A stretch of 64,000 bases of DNA from Alloiococcus otitis ATCC 51267 (GTDB lineage: Bacteria > Bacillota > Bacilli > Lactobacillales > Carnobacteriaceae_A). Made by a program: the position numbers and the translations under genes. Of the stretch, positions 1 through 9,077 are shown one piece after another. The stretch is from contig NZ_JH992957.1 of assembly GCF_000315445.1 (NCBI RefSeq), forward strand, positions 381,675 through 445,674, given 5' to 3'. The notes below the pieces were generated by a model. The model was not told the origin of the DNA. It made no database searches and saw only the letters and a list, made by a program, of their open reading frames with translations. The stretch's first letter is position 1. The number at the start of each line of letters is the position of its first letter.

Positions 1-1226
1 TCTTGAGTGACATGAGTTGATTTGATGAAGCGATTAACATCATTCGCTCCTTTTTGGTGGAGCCGGGAAGGCTCCTGAACTTTTTTGAGAGCTCGATCAA
101 TTTGCCCTTGTCGAACAGAAGCTTGATATTGGCGATATTTTGGGGAATAACTCACGATGAAACGTTGCTCGAGTCCATTTTCATGAATCCATCTTTCTTT
201 ATAAAAGATATCTGAAAAATGAGCGGTTTCATCAATGTCGTCTAAGTGATAGCTTTCCTTGCCATGACTAAGTCGCCAACCGCTTTTATCTAAAAGCCAG
301 TCTTTCAAATGTTTTTTCGTTTTTTTGACCGATTGAGTGGTAATGAAGGCACGCTCCCCTAAGGTGTTGTATTTGCGATTGGCTGTTGAAGAGAGACCGG
401 CATCGGTACAGACGACAAATTTTGATAAGCGAAAATCCTTAAGGATTCTTTTCTCTAAAGGTTTCAGGGTGGTTTGTTCATTGGTGTTGCCGCTTGTGAT
501 ATTAAAAGCAAGTGGAATGCCCGAGCCGTCCATAAATAATCCCATTTGCACAATGGGGTTCGGCCGATTTTCCTTGGAACGACCGTATTGTTTCAGGCCT
601 TCGGCTTCTTCGATTTCAAAGAAAAAATTGGTGCAGTCATAGTAAAGAACGGCGGTTTCCCGGTTCGCTACTTTTTGACTTAATCGATAAAAATGTTCTT
701 GAATATCATGGGTATGTTCAGCTAAGACATCAAGACTGCGGTAAATAGCTTGTAACTGAAATTGAGGGGGTTCTAATAGGGTTTGGGCAAACTCAAAAGC
801 ACTTTTTTTGGAAGCAGGACTCAAAATCCGATTGTAAATGAGACACGATAGAATTTGATCCAACGGATAGTTAAATTGATGCTGCTTGGCGATTTTTTTC
901 GTCATGGTGGGGAGTTTCAACTGAGCTAAAATGGATTGTAAAAAGAGGTAACCAACATTAAAAAGTTGTTGTTTATCTTTTTTTATTTTCTTGGTTGGAT
1001 CGTAGTGAATGGCGATCTTTTGCTTTTTCTGTTTTTCTTGTTCCGTTAATTCGGCGGCTCGTTGTTTAGCCCATTCTTCTGGGTCCATTTCGGGATGTTT
1101 TTGTTTGATTTCTTCGTGATTGCCTAGTGTTTCGACAATTTTAGTGGTGCGCTTACCATTTCGAGTAATATCTTTAATAACGGCATAGGAAACCGAATTT
1201 TTTGAACGACTTTTTTTGATACGCAA
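1..1226 (-). mobile_element. IS1634-family transposase gene, 3' end off the left edge
   Basis: DDE transposase of the IS1634 (COG5421) type, which would cut and paste its own element. An open frame runs leftwards from a TTG at 1226 to the window edge, 408 codons visible; family members are roughly 550-600 residues, so the C-terminal part with the last catalytic residue lies outside. TTG is preferred because an out-of-frame ATG lies seven bases upstream and GAGGTG sits at a good distance. Family hallmarks are YYDCTNFFFE (first catalytic Asp region), the block QYGRSKENRPNPIVQMGLFM, and VVCTDAGLSS (second Asp). No internal stop or frameshift was found in the visible part, so the copy may be active. 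The right end of the element lies somewhere between about 1260 and 1380; I could not define the terminal repeat because the other end is outside the window. Confidence 0.88.
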
Positions 1227-1328
1227 AGCTCATCACCTCAGGGATAGGATAGCTTTATTATATCACGGTACGTAATAGTACGCAATGTTATTTAATAAAA
1301 TTTTGGCAAAAAAATAAAGCCCTGATAG

Positions 1329-1598
1329 GCTTTGTGGCACTTTTTGCCTTTTAAAACTGTCAAACTCCCGGACTACTACCACTTGCCCAGTCAATTTAAC
1401 CAGCAAGTCCAAGGCCAGGTAAGCCACGCCTTTAGCCATCTCAATTGGTCCATTTACTTGTTGGAAGGCCAGGTTGAATCTGGCCAAGCCATCCCCGACC
1501 AGTGTGAATGGCTGAGCCCTGACCAAAGAGAGGCCTATGCCTTCCCGAAAGTCCAGGAGAAGATCTGGGAGACCTATTTTAACCCTTCCTTATTTTAA
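1329..1598 (+). pseudogene. mutY: 3' remnant of mutY (A/G-specific adenine glycosylase), probably cut by the IS
   Basis: About 80 codons with no good start; the frame opens just after a TAG at 1326. The residues VSHAFSHLNWSIYLLEG followed by YAFPKVQEKIW resemble the C-terminal NUDIX-like domain of MutY (H-x-FSHL-x-W, then YAFP..-Q-KIW), which recognises 8-oxoguanine opposite adenine. The catalytic N-terminal domain and the iron-sulfur cluster motif are absent here. The next gene is ntdP, and mutY beside a DUF402/NtdP gene is a familiar arrangement in Bacillota, which supports the call. The simplest reading is that the neighbouring IS inserted into mutY and the 5' part lies left of the element, outside the window. 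Some of the first 10-15 codons may belong to the IS end. Confidence 0.7.
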
Positions 1599-1690
1599 GT
1601 TAGGCAAATTGTCCCTATAAGATAAGCTATTTTATGATATAATGTTTATTGTGCGACTGTAAAACTTACAGAATAAAAGGAAGGATACTG

Positions 1691-2227
1691 ATGCAATTTC
1701 CAAGAGAAGGAGATTTCATCACAATCAAAAGTTACAAGCATGATGGGTCACTCCACCGGATATGGCGGGATACCATGGTCTTAAAAACCAGCGACCATTC
1801 CTTAATTGGTTGCAATGACCATACCCTAGTGATTGAATCAGACGGCCGAAAGTGGCGGACCAGAGAGCCTGCCCTAGTCTACTTCCATAAAAATTATTGG
1901 TTTAATATTGTGACCATGATTAGACAAAAGGGCATTTCTTACTATTGCAACCTAGCTTCGCCTTTTTTGATCGATGAAGAAGGTCTGAAATATATTGATT
2001 ATGACCTGGATGTCAAGATTTTCCCAGATGGGGAAAAGCGTCTGTTGGATGTCGATGAATACGAAGACCACGGTAAGAAGTGGGACTATCCAGACGAAAT
2101 TGACTACATCCTCAAGGAGCATGTTAAAATTCTAGTTTCTTGGATCAAAAATGAAAGAGGTCCCTTTTCAGAAGGCTATGTTGACCTTTGGTTTAATCGT
2201 TACAAGCAATTAACCGGTAAGTACTAA
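1691..2227 (+). CDS. ntdP: NtdP-type nucleoside tri-/diphosphatase (DUF402)
   Basis: A 178-residue protein of the DUF402 family, the length usual for NtdP, which hydrolyses nucleoside tri- and diphosphates in the cytoplasm with divalent metal. Family signatures are [12 protein letters not shown] near the N-terminus, [28 protein letters not shown], and the metal-binding stretch [15 protein letters not shown] followed by DVDEYEDH. The ATG at 1691 follows AAAGGAAGG at proper spacing; an in-frame TTG at 1649 is rejected because it lies only five bases after a TATAAT (1638-1643), which is probably the -10 of this gene's promoter. It lies just after the mutY remnant and is closed by a strong terminator at 2290-2324. 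Confidence 0.9.
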   Translation: MQFPREGDFITIKSYKHDGSLHRIWRDTMVLKTSDHSLIGCNDHTLVIESDGRKWRTREPALVYFHKNYWFNIVTMIRQKGISYYCNLASPFLIDEEGLKYIDYDLDVKIFPDGEKRLLDVDEYEDHGKKWDYPDEIDYILKEHVKILVSWIKNERGPFSEGYVDLWFNRYKQLTGKY

Positions 2228-2289
2228 GCTTAGTGGCAAACCATAGTAAACTTGTGATGAAATCAGTTTAAAAAGCAGGAATGCTGATA

Positions 2290-2324
2290 AAAAGACTACA
2301 AGCTAAAAAGCTTGTAGTCTTTTA
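2290..2324. terminator. Bidirectional intrinsic terminator
   Basis: A perfect 14-bp stem (AAAGACTACAAGCT and its complement) with an AAAA loop. It is flanked by A and T runs, so it works on both strands between convergent ntdP and the exporter gene. Confidence 0.93.
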
Positions 2325-2370
2325 TACTTTTGATTGCCTAGCATACTTTGAAGCAAATCTTGTGTCTAAC

Positions 2371-3471
2371 TTAGATGGGTTTGTTAAAGTTGGTTTCTAA
2401 AATGTCACTTTCATTGGCGTGATTTTTAACATAAACAGAAACTAGGGTGTTGAGGTGGATCAGGCTTTCTTCGTATTCCAAAATAGACGACATGATTTTA
2501 AAGACGGTGTTGCTATCGATGTAATCTTCACCTAGCTTGTTGTCGATGCTAGCTTCATGATAGAAGCTGTCCATAAATTCCTTGCGTAGACTTCGTTTGT
2601 GCTTCATAAACTTAACTTCTTCTGGTAAGACTCGGCCGTTCCATTTTTGTAAGATTTGTTCGTGGGCAGACATCAGGACTTCAATCCTTTCCCTGACTGA
2701 TAGTCTCAAGTCTTCATCAAAGTGGTTAAAAATATTTTCTGACCGCTGGAGGGTGAGGGCTAGTTTCAAGGCTGACCGGGTTACCTTGATAAACTGCCGG
2801 TAGACAACCAAGAGTCTTGAAATAGAATACTTGCTTTGGATGCGGAAGGGGTTGATGTGACCTTCTTTAATATATTTAAAGAATAATTCCATGGTATCGA
2901 TGTCTTGGTCAATAGTTTTCAGGTCTTTTTTCATAACCCCGTATTGGGTGTTTTTTCGTAAGGCGATCCGGATATTTCGCATGATATTATCGCTGACATG
3001 GTTGGTTAATTCAAACAACTTGTGGTCATACTTGGGAGGCCAGACAAAGGTATTGATGACAAAGGCGATGATAACCCCCAAGACGGTAGCGGAAACCCGG
3101 GTGACAGCAGTATACAAGGGGGCCTGGCCGGATTCCACCATAACAATGATCAAGGTCATGACAGCCAGGGAAATCACCCCATCTAACTTGAATTGGTGGA
3201 GGAGGGCAATTAAGAACAAGGAAGCCAGGCCGATCAAGAAAGGAGAGACTCCAATTTGGGTAGCAGTTATGTAAGCAACTAGACCCCCAATGGCATTGGA
3301 GAGGACCCGGTCCCTTAGGGTAATGTAAGATCGCTTGACGGAGGGTTGGATCGATGCTACAACAGCCAATCCGGACAAAACGGTTAATTCTGGTAAGTTA
3401 ATGGCGACTGGAATGTAGACAGCGATAAAGATAGCAATAGCAGTTTTAAAGGTACGGGCACCGATTTTCAT
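2371..3471 (-). CDS. Aromatic acid exporter family (FUSC/DUF939) membrane protein
   Basis: A 366-residue inner-membrane protein of the ArAE/DUF939 group, proposed to export aromatic acids. The first ~155 residues hold about six hydrophobic segments (for example AIAIFIAVYIPVAIN and TVLGVIIAFVINTFVW), with the family motif SVKRSYITLRDRVLSNAIGG between segments 2 and 3. The remaining ~200 residues are charged and helical, as in the ArAE_1 C-terminal cytoplasmic domain. The start ATG at 3471 follows AAGGAAG. It is divergent from the aminotransferase gene; both probable -10 boxes (TATAAT on each strand near 3527-3550) fall in the shared 119-bp spacer. The transported substrate is not known from the sequence. 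Confidence 0.8.
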   Translation of the reverse strand: MKIGARTFKTAIAIFIAVYIPVAINLPELTVLSGLAVVASIQPSVKRSYITLRDRVLSNAIGGLVAYITATQIGVSPFLIGLASLFLIALLHQFKLDGVISLAVMTLIIVMVESGQAPLYTAVTRVSATVLGVIIAFVINTFVWPPKYDHKLFELTNHVSDNIMRNIRIALRKNTQYGVMKKDLKTIDQDIDTMELFFKYIKEGHINPFRIQSKYSISRLLVVYRQFIKVTRSALKLALTLQRSENIFNHFDEDLRLSVRERIEVLMSAHEQILQKWNGRVLPEEVKFMKHKRSLRKEFMDSFYHEASIDNKLGEDYIDSNTVFKIMSSILEYEESLIHLNTLVSVYVKNHANESDILETNFNKPI

Positions 3472-3590
3472 AAAATGTCATCTTCCTTAGGTATAAGTCC
3501 CATTTATCTCTTTCACATAGATTTTATTATAAGGGTAAATACTGTATAATGAAACCAAATTAATGTTAATTTCAATAAATTTAGGAGGTT

Positions 3591-4853
3591 ATGGTGACCA
3601 TGGACCAAGAGATTGAATATCTCCAAAAGTTAAAAAATGAATACCAAGCATACTTAAAAGATCCGGTCAACTTAAATATTGCCAGGGGGATTCCATCCAA
3701 GGACCAGCTCGACCTGTCTCAAGACTTGCTTAGCCTAGACTTAAGCCAGGACTATATGTCCCAAGATCAAGTCGACCTTAGAAGCTATGGTGGAATTGAC
3801 GGAGTTTTAGAAGCCCGAACCTTATTTGCTGAACTTTTGGAGACGGAGATAGAAGAAGTTATGGTGGTCGGTAATGCCAGCTTGCAAGTGATGTACTTAA
3901 GCCTGGACTACTTTATGAACCACCAAGACCATCCTTGGTCCCAGCAAGGTCCGGTCAAGTTTTTATGCCCAGTACCAGGCTATGACCGCCATTTTGCCAT
4001 GCTAGATTATTTGGGCTATGACATGGTGCCCGTGCCTTTGACTGGGTCAGGGCCAGACATGGATGTGGTAGAAGACCTGGTCAAGGATGACCCTAGTATC
4101 AAGGGGATCTTCTGTGTCCCTAAGTATAGCAATCCAACCGGTGAGGTTTATTCGGATGAGACGATTCACCGCCTAGTCAAAATGGAGACAGCTGCTTCCG
4201 ATTTCAAGATTTTGTGGGACAATGCCTACATCGTCCACCACTTGACTGAAGACCAGGTGGAAATCCCCAACATCCTAGACCTAGCCAAGGAAAACCAGGT
4301 GGCTGACCGCCCTTTTATCTATACTTCGACCTCTAAAATGACTCTGCCAGGAGCAGGAATAGCAGCCATAGCAGCTTCAAGGAACAACCTCCAAGCCTTT
4401 CAGAACTTCCTGTCCAAGCAACTGACTAGCTTTGACAAGTTGAACCAAAAAAGGCAGACCCTGTTTTTGAAAAACAAGGCCAATATCTTAGACCATATGG
4501 CCAAACATGCGGCTATCTTGAAACCCAAATTCGACTATATTCTAAACCGCTTGGAAGAAGCCTTCCCAGACCGTAAGCTCCTTGACTGGACTAAGCCCAA
4601 GGGAGGGTATTTTATCCACTTAACCACCCAGGAGGGCTGTGCCCAAGAAATTGTCCAAAAGCTGGCGGATATTGGCCTGGCTGTGACCCAGGCCAATGCT
4701 ACTTATCCTAAGGGGGACAACCCCAAAGACAATAGTATTCGGCTCGCCCCAACCTTTGCTTCCCTAGAAGATTTAGTCAAGGCCATGGATGCTATTATCC
4801 TCTGTGTTGAATTAGTAAGTTTAAGTAAGGAAAGGAAGAATGAAAATGAATAA
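3591..4853 (+). CDS. PLP-dependent aminotransferase, class I/II (aspartate aminotransferase-like, PF12897 type)
   Basis: A cytoplasmic aminotransferase of about 420 residues. The N-terminal NIARGIPSKDQLDLS and RSYGGIDGVLEAR, then VPKYSNPTGEVYS, DNAYIVHHL and the PLP-lysine motif STSKMTLPGAG (Lys near residue 249), match the Asp_aminotransf branch rather than classic AspC. The amino donor is uncertain; aspartate is plausible by family. The start is ambiguous: AGGAGG at 3583-3588 is followed by ATG 3591, GTG 3594 and ATG 3600 in one frame, and the latter two have better spacing. The 3' end overlaps the YtxH-like gene, so the two are co-transcribed. A TATAAT at 3545-3550 is the likely -10 box. 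Confidence 0.85.
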   Translation: MVTMDQEIEYLQKLKNEYQAYLKDPVNLNIARGIPSKDQLDLSQDLLSLDLSQDYMSQDQVDLRSYGGIDGVLEARTLFAELLETEIEEVMVVGNASLQVMYLSLDYFMNHQDHPWSQQGPVKFLCPVPGYDRHFAMLDYLGYDMVPVPLTGSGPDMDVVEDLVKDDPSIKGIFCVPKYSNPTGEVYSDETIHRLVKMETAASDFKILWDNAYIVHHLTEDQVEIPNILDLAKENQVADRPFIYTSTSKMTLPGAGIAAIAASRNNLQAFQNFLSKQLTSFDKLNQKRQTLFLKNKANILDHMAKHAAILKPKFDYILNRLEEAFPDRKLLDWTKPKGGYFIHLTTQEGCAQEIVQKLADIGLAVTQANATYPKGDNPKDNSIRLAPTFASLEDLVKAMDAIILCVELVSLSKERKNENE

Positions 4854-5181
4854 AGTAACTGCTAGTATTGGTATTGCCTTTGGTGCTGGAGCCGGCTATG
4901 TCCTAGCTCACCTCCTAGCCCCCATGCCAGGAGAGGAATTTCAAGCCAAGTTGGACCTAGAAGGTAAAAAATTAAAACGTCGAGCCTTACTCAAGGCTGA
5001 CGATTTAATTAAGCGTCTGAATTATGCCATCGGACGGCAGGTAAGCAAGGAAGAGGCCAGACGATTAAATGACCTCAGACGAGATATTGACCAGGCTAGT
5101 GACCAAACAGATGTGGCAATTGGTGCTGGTTATGGGGATGAACCCATTATTCAGTTGGAAGATTCGGATTTAACCGATTAA
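4846..5181 (+). CDS. YtxH-like small membrane-associated protein
   Basis: About 111 residues. One N-terminal hydrophobic, glycine-rich segment (SIGIAFGAGAGYVLAHLLAP) ends in the APMPGEEFQAKL turn typical of YtxH-like proteins (usually AP..G.e.R..L). A charged helical part and an acidic C-terminus follow. The function of this family is not established. ATG 4846 is preferred over ATG 4840 because AAAGGAAG at 4831-4838 then lies seven bases upstream. It overlaps the end of the aminotransferase gene, implying translational coupling, and the transcript probably ends before the promoter at 5257. Confidence 0.65.
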   Translation: MNKVTASIGIAFGAGAGYVLAHLLAPMPGEEFQAKLDLEGKKLKRRALLKADDLIKRLNYAIGRQVSKEEARRLNDLRRDIDQASDQTDVAIGAGYGDEPIIQLEDSDLTD

Positions 5182-5256
5182 GGAAAAGCTGGAGCCCCGT
5201 CTTATGCTAGCCTCTAGCAAAATTTTTTCTGTAAAAATATTTTGTTAAAAGAGAAC

Positions 5257-5285
5257 TTGCAAAGAAAAGAAAAATGGCGTACAAT
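5257..5285 (+). promoter_or_regulatory. Sigma-A promoter
   Basis: TTGCAA (5257-5262), 17-bp spacer, TACAAT (5280-5285). Transcription would begin near 5292 and run into the structured RNA described next. Confidence 0.8.
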
Positions 5286-5291
5286 AGTTTT

Positions 5292-5418
5292 CATAAGTTC
5301 ATTAAGTTCATTGGTTTATATCAGTTAGCCATCAGATACTGATATAAGTAAATGAATATGGATGACTTAATAACGTATCATTTCGCTGTTGCATGACCGA
5401 AATGATACGTTTTTCTAT
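5292..5418 (+). ncRNA. Structured RNA upstream of trmL: small RNA or attenuated leader
   Basis: About 125 nt from the predicted start to a strong terminator. Visible helices: an outer stem ATTAAGT (5301-5307) with ACTTAAT (5365-5371), extended by TCATT/AATGA; an inner hairpin TATATCAG (5317-5324) with CTGATATA (5339-5346); and a perfect 14-bp terminator stem at 5372-5385/5398-5411 followed by a T-rich tract. I recognise no Rfam class. A 14-codon ORF (5352-5396) overlaps the terminator arm but has no ribosome site. The RNA either ends here as an sRNA or acts as an attenuator for trmL, 60 bp further on. Confidence 0.6.
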
Positions 5419-5470
5419 TTTACCAGACTTAATAAAATGGCCAAGACAGACAAAGGATGTTGCATAAATC

Positions 5471-5980
5471 ATGACTAATCATATAGTTTTATACAAACCC
5501 CTTATCCCACCTAACACCGGCAATATTGCCAGGACATGTGCAGGGACCAATACCAAGCTCCACTTGATTGAACCCTTAGGATTTAAAACGACAGACAAGG
5601 CACTTAAGCGGGCTGGCCTGGACTATTGGCATGAGTTAGACTTAACCTACCACCGTAATCTCCGGTCTTTTTTGCAGGCGATTGATACCCGCCACTTGTA
5701 CCTAGTCTCTAAGTTCGCCTACCATACTTATGCTGATATTGACTATAGGGACACAGACAAGGACTATTATTTCATTTTTGGGAAAGAAACCACTGGCCTG
5801 CCGGAAAAATTTATGCACGATTATGCTGACAAGTGTATCCGGATCCCAATGGACGATAGCCATGTCCGGTCCTTCAACCTGTCGAATTCAGCCAATATTG
5901 TTTTATTTGAAGCCTTGAGACAGCAAGACTTTGCTGGACTGGAGAAAGTGCATGCCTACCCCCATGACAAGTTAAAATAA
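5471..5980 (+). CDS. trmL: tRNA (cytidine/uridine-34 2'-O)-methyltransferase TrmL
   Basis: A SPOUT-class methyltransferase of 169 residues, a typical TrmL length, which 2'-O-methylates the wobble nucleotide of tRNA-Leu species using S-adenosylmethionine. Seen motifs: PLIPPNTGNIARTC at the N-terminus, FGKETTGLP in the middle, and IPMDDSHVRSFNLSNSANI forming the C-terminal cofactor knot. The ribosome site (AAAGGA near 5453) is unusually far from the ATG, about 12 bases, and no alternative in-frame start is better. It lies downstream of the structured RNA at 5292-5418 and is closed by a convergent terminator shared with zwf. Confidence 0.9.
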   Translation: MTNHIVLYKPLIPPNTGNIARTCAGTNTKLHLIEPLGFKTTDKALKRAGLDYWHELDLTYHRNLRSFLQAIDTRHLYLVSKFAYHTYADIDYRDTDKDYYFIFGKETTGLPEKFMHDYADKCIRIPMDDSHVRSFNLSNSANIVLFEALRQQDFAGLEKVHAYPHDKLK

Positions 5981-5984
5981 AAAA

Positions 5985-6042
5985 AGCCTACTAGTTGCTG
6001 GGACAGGCGGTCTTGGAAAGGCCAAGCCTTGGCTAGTAGGCT
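5985..6042 (+). terminator. Large terminator hairpin between trmL and zwf
   Basis: A 10-bp outer stem AGCCTACTAG (5985-5994) with CTAGTAGGCT (6033-6042), enclosing an inner hairpin built on TTGG/CCAA. It is preceded by an A-run, so it can also end zwf transcription on the minus strand. Confidence 0.7.
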
Positions 6043-6054
6043 ATTGCTTTGTAT

Positions 6055-7494
6055 TTAAAAGATCCAGTAGTGACCGTCTTGCTCCAGGAGTTCCTGGGCT
6101 TCTTTGGGACCATCAGAGTAGACTTCATAGCTATAGAGGGCTTCATCTTGGTCCCGCCAAATCTTTTGGATTTTATCTACATATTTCCAAGATGCTTCGA
6201 TTTCCTCATACTGGGCAAAGTTCACCTGGTCTCCATGCAAAGCATCATAGATGAGGCTTTCATAGTCGCTAGGCCAAGCCAGGGACCCATCTGTGGCAAC
6301 AATGGCTAATTGTTGTCTGGCAAAAGCTTTGGGATTCCCCCGCTCCTTGCCGTTGATTAAGAGCTGTATGGTCCGGCTAGGGTCTAGGTAGACCGTTAAA
6401 ACGTTTTGGTTGTTATCAAAGAGTGAGGGGCCTTGGTCTTTAAAGACAATGTCTAAGCGGGTCTTTTTACTAGCTAATTTTTTACCAGTCCGGTAGAAGA
6501 CCGGGATGCCAGCTAGGTCTCCTTCTAGGATATTGATTCGGCCGGCGACATAGGTTTCAGTAGTGGAGTCATCTGCCACCTTGTCATTTTGTGTGTAGGA
6601 TTCTTCACCAGGCATGGAATGAGCAGCGTATTGGGCCCGGACAGTTGACTTAGTCAAGTGGTCGTCTCTAAGGTCGATCCGGTCTAGGGCTTCTACCTTG
6701 GCCTCTAAAATGGCCTTAGTAGTGAGAGCTTCTGGCTGGTCCATGGTGAGGAGGCTAAAGCATTGGAGGATATGGTTTTGGACCATGTCTTTTAAGGCGC
6801 CAGTCTTGTCATAAAAGCTGCCCCGCTCTTCTACACCGACTTTTTCGGCCAGGGTAATTTGGATATTGTCAATATGGTCCTTGTTCCAAATTCCCTTGAA
6901 GAGGGGGTTGGCAAAACGCATGGTGAGAATGTTTTGGACGAGAGGCTTGCCTAGGTAGTGGTCGATAAAGAAAATATCATTTAAGTCGACTACCTGGCCC
7001 AGGTCGGCTTTTAATTGGGCCGCACTGGATTGGTCATCGCCGAAGGGTTTTTCGACAATGATCCGGCTAAAGCCACCACAATCAAAAAAAGCGTGTTGGT
7101 TGAGGTTTTCAACAATCACCTTGTAAAAGCGAGGAGACATGGATAGGTAATAGAGGCGGTTGCCACCGATCTTGTGTTTGGCGGCTATTTGGTCTGAATA
7201 GGCCTTAAAATCTGGGTACTGGTCCAATTTGGTCACATCATGGGACCGGTAGTAAAAGTGTTTGGCAAAGTCAGTTTGCAAGCTGGTATTTTGGTCCATA
7301 TCTTTGATGGAATCTTTAATAACAGACCGAAAGTAGTCGTCTGACCAGACCCTTCGACCTGTCCCGATCAAGGCGAAATGCTTAGATAGGTAGTTTTTCT
7401 TGTATAACTGGTAAAGGGCAGGGTAAAGTTTTCTAGCAGCTAAGTCACCTGTTGCACCGAAAAGGATTACCAGGACCTTGGTGTTTAATGTCAT
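6055..7494 (-). CDS. zwf: Glucose-6-phosphate 1-dehydrogenase
   Basis: A 479-residue cytoplasmic enzyme, first step of the oxidative pentose phosphate pathway, converting glucose-6-phosphate to 6-phosphogluconolactone and producing NADPH. The Rossmann motif FGATGDLAARKLYPAL is at the N-terminus, IIVEKPFGDD precedes the active-site segment IDHYLGKPLVQN with the catalytic His, and YFDK-type C-terminal features are normal. Pro after DHYLGK is a departure from the common Glu, at a position that varies between families. It is a single-gene transcript convergent with trmL; a TATAAT on the minus strand near 7533-7538 is the likely -10 box. Confidence 0.95.
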   Translation of the reverse strand: MTLNTKVLVILFGATGDLAARKLYPALYQLYKKNYLSKHFALIGTGRRVWSDDYFRSVIKDSIKDMDQNTSLQTDFAKHFYYRSHDVTKLDQYPDFKAYSDQIAAKHKIGGNRLYYLSMSPRFYKVIVENLNQHAFFDCGGFSRIIVEKPFGDDQSSAAQLKADLGQVVDLNDIFFIDHYLGKPLVQNILTMRFANPLFKGIWNKDHIDNIQITLAEKVGVEERGSFYDKTGALKDMVQNHILQCFSLLTMDQPEALTTKAILEAKVEALDRIDLRDDHLTKSTVRAQYAAHSMPGEESYTQNDKVADDSTTETYVAGRINILEGDLAGIPVFYRTGKKLASKKTRLDIVFKDQGPSLFDNNQNVLTVYLDPSRTIQLLINGKERGNPKAFARQQLAIVATDGSLAWPSDYESLIYDALHGDQVNFAQYEEIEASWKYVDKIQKIWRDQDEALYSYEVYSDGPKEAQELLEQDGHYWIF

Positions 7495-7648
7495 CTATCT
7501 CTCCACTCCATTCTAGTCAGTCACATGATGAATTATACCATAAAATAACTGGTTTATAAGTGGCAAGTCCTTTATACTATGGTCTAGGATCAGACAGGTT
7601 AGTTCTTGAAGTTTTAAAAAAGATTCGAATAGAAAGTTGAGGCCAACC

Positions 7649-8947
7649 ATGCCCAATCAATTTACAGATTATCATTTTAAGCCCTTTATTAATCATGCCC
7701 TGGCAGATATGGGCTTTGTCCATACCAGGGAAGTTCAAGCCAAGGTAATACCGGAAATCAAAGCTGGGAGAGACCTGGTAGTTAAAGCCCAAACTGGTTC
7801 AGGCAAAAGCCACGCCTTTCTCTTGCCCTTGATTAATGCTATTCAGCCAGACAAGGATGAAGTACAGGTGGTCATCACAGCCCCCAGTCGGGAGTTGGCT
7901 GACCAGCTCTACCAATTTAGCCAGGACCTTATCAAGCCTGCTGGTGAAGCGATCCGGATTGAAAATTATGTTGGTGGGTCTAACAAGGAAAAACAGGTTC
8001 AAAAGTTAGAACAAAAACAACCCCACCTAGCCATCGGGACACCTGGCCGGATGCTAGACATGGTCAGCAACCACGGTCTTAATATTTATACAGCCCAATA
8101 CCTGGTAGTGGATGAGGCAGACATGACCTTGGACCTGGGATTTCTTAGGGAAGTGGACCAACTGGCCAGTCGGGTAGGTCAAAGCAGTCAACTATTAGTC
8201 TTTTCTGCTACCATCCCTGACAAGCTCAAGCCCTTCTTTAAAAAATACCTCAACCATCCTAAATTTATTTATACTGAAAGCCAATCTTTGATTCCCGACC
8301 AGGTCGAAAATTGGCTGATCGCAACAAAAAGTAAGGACCGGGTTGATTTAATCTATGACCTCCTCACCCTAGGCCAAGCCTATTTAGCCTTAATCTTTGC
8401 CAATACCCAGGACCAGGTAGAAGCCATTGCCCAGGCTTTGGAAGAGAGGGGACTGGACTGTGCCACACTCCACGGTGGATTAGAAGCCCGAGAGAGAAAG
8501 CGGGTCATGCGACAAATCCGCAATTTAGACTACCAATATGTCGTAGCCACCGACTTGGCTGCCAGAGGGATCGATATTGAAGGGGTTTCCCATGTCATTA
8601 ATGCCGAAATCCCAAATGACCTGGACTACTTTATCCATCGGGTGGGCCGGACTGGTCGTAATGGCCTAGCAGGACTGGCTGTTACCTTCTATGGTCCTGA
8701 CGAAATTGAAGCCGTCCAATACCTAGAAGACCGGGGGATAAACTTTGTAGCCAAAACCATCAAGAACCATGAAGTGGTGGATGATAAAAAACACGACCAC
8801 CGCCAGGCCAGAAAGCAAGTAGGGAAGAAAAAGACCTATGACCCTGAGATCGCTGGCATGGTGGAGAAGGCTAAGAAGAAAGTTAAGCCCAATTACAAGA
8901 AAAAAATTAACCGCTACAAGCAAAGAAAAAACCGCCGGCGCAAGTAA
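7649..8947 (+). CDS. cshB: DEAD-box RNA helicase, CshB-like
   Basis: A 432-residue ATP-dependent RNA helicase for RNA unwinding in ribosome assembly and cold adaptation. Motifs in order: KPFINHALADMGF with REVQAKVIP (Q motif), AQTGSGKS (I), PSRELA (Ia), GTPGRM (Ib), DEAD (II), FSAT (III), HGGLEARERKR, VATDLAARGIDI (V) and HRVGRTGRNG (VI). The C-terminus is a lysine/arginine-rich tail (KPNYKKKINRYKQRKNRRRK), as in CshB, which probably binds RNA. ATG 7649 is chosen over a TTG at 7637 because GAGG lies just before it. It is transcribed alone, divergent from zwf. Confidence 0.88.
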   Translation: MPNQFTDYHFKPFINHALADMGFVHTREVQAKVIPEIKAGRDLVVKAQTGSGKSHAFLLPLINAIQPDKDEVQVVITAPSRELADQLYQFSQDLIKPAGEAIRIENYVGGSNKEKQVQKLEQKQPHLAIGTPGRMLDMVSNHGLNIYTAQYLVVDEADMTLDLGFLREVDQLASRVGQSSQLLVFSATIPDKLKPFFKKYLNHPKFIYTESQSLIPDQVENWLIATKSKDRVDLIYDLLTLGQAYLALIFANTQDQVEAIAQALEERGLDCATLHGGLEARERKRVMRQIRNLDYQYVVATDLAARGIDIEGVSHVINAEIPNDLDYFIHRVGRTGRNGLAGLAVTFYGPDEIEAVQYLEDRGINFVAKTIKNHEVVDDKKHDHRQARKQVGKKKTYDPEIAGMVEKAKKKVKPNYKKKINRYKQRKNRRRK

Positions 8948-9077
8948 GCTATTTCTCCAGGTTTTTTAACCATGAGGGCCAATTTAAGTTAGCTAGTTAA
9001 AATAAATTTCTATCGCGCCCCCCAAAAGCTGTTATAATGGCATAAAATGATTTTTAAGTAGAAAGGAAGACTTGACC

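Noticed and set aside
5352-5396. A 14-codon leader ORF over the terminator upstream of trmL
   Set aside because: No ribosome site before the ATG and no obvious codon bias linked to trmL.
6900-7010. Zwf active-site change DHYLGKP as evidence of inactivity
   Set aside because: The catalytic His and Lys are kept, and the position after Lys varies in active G6PDs.
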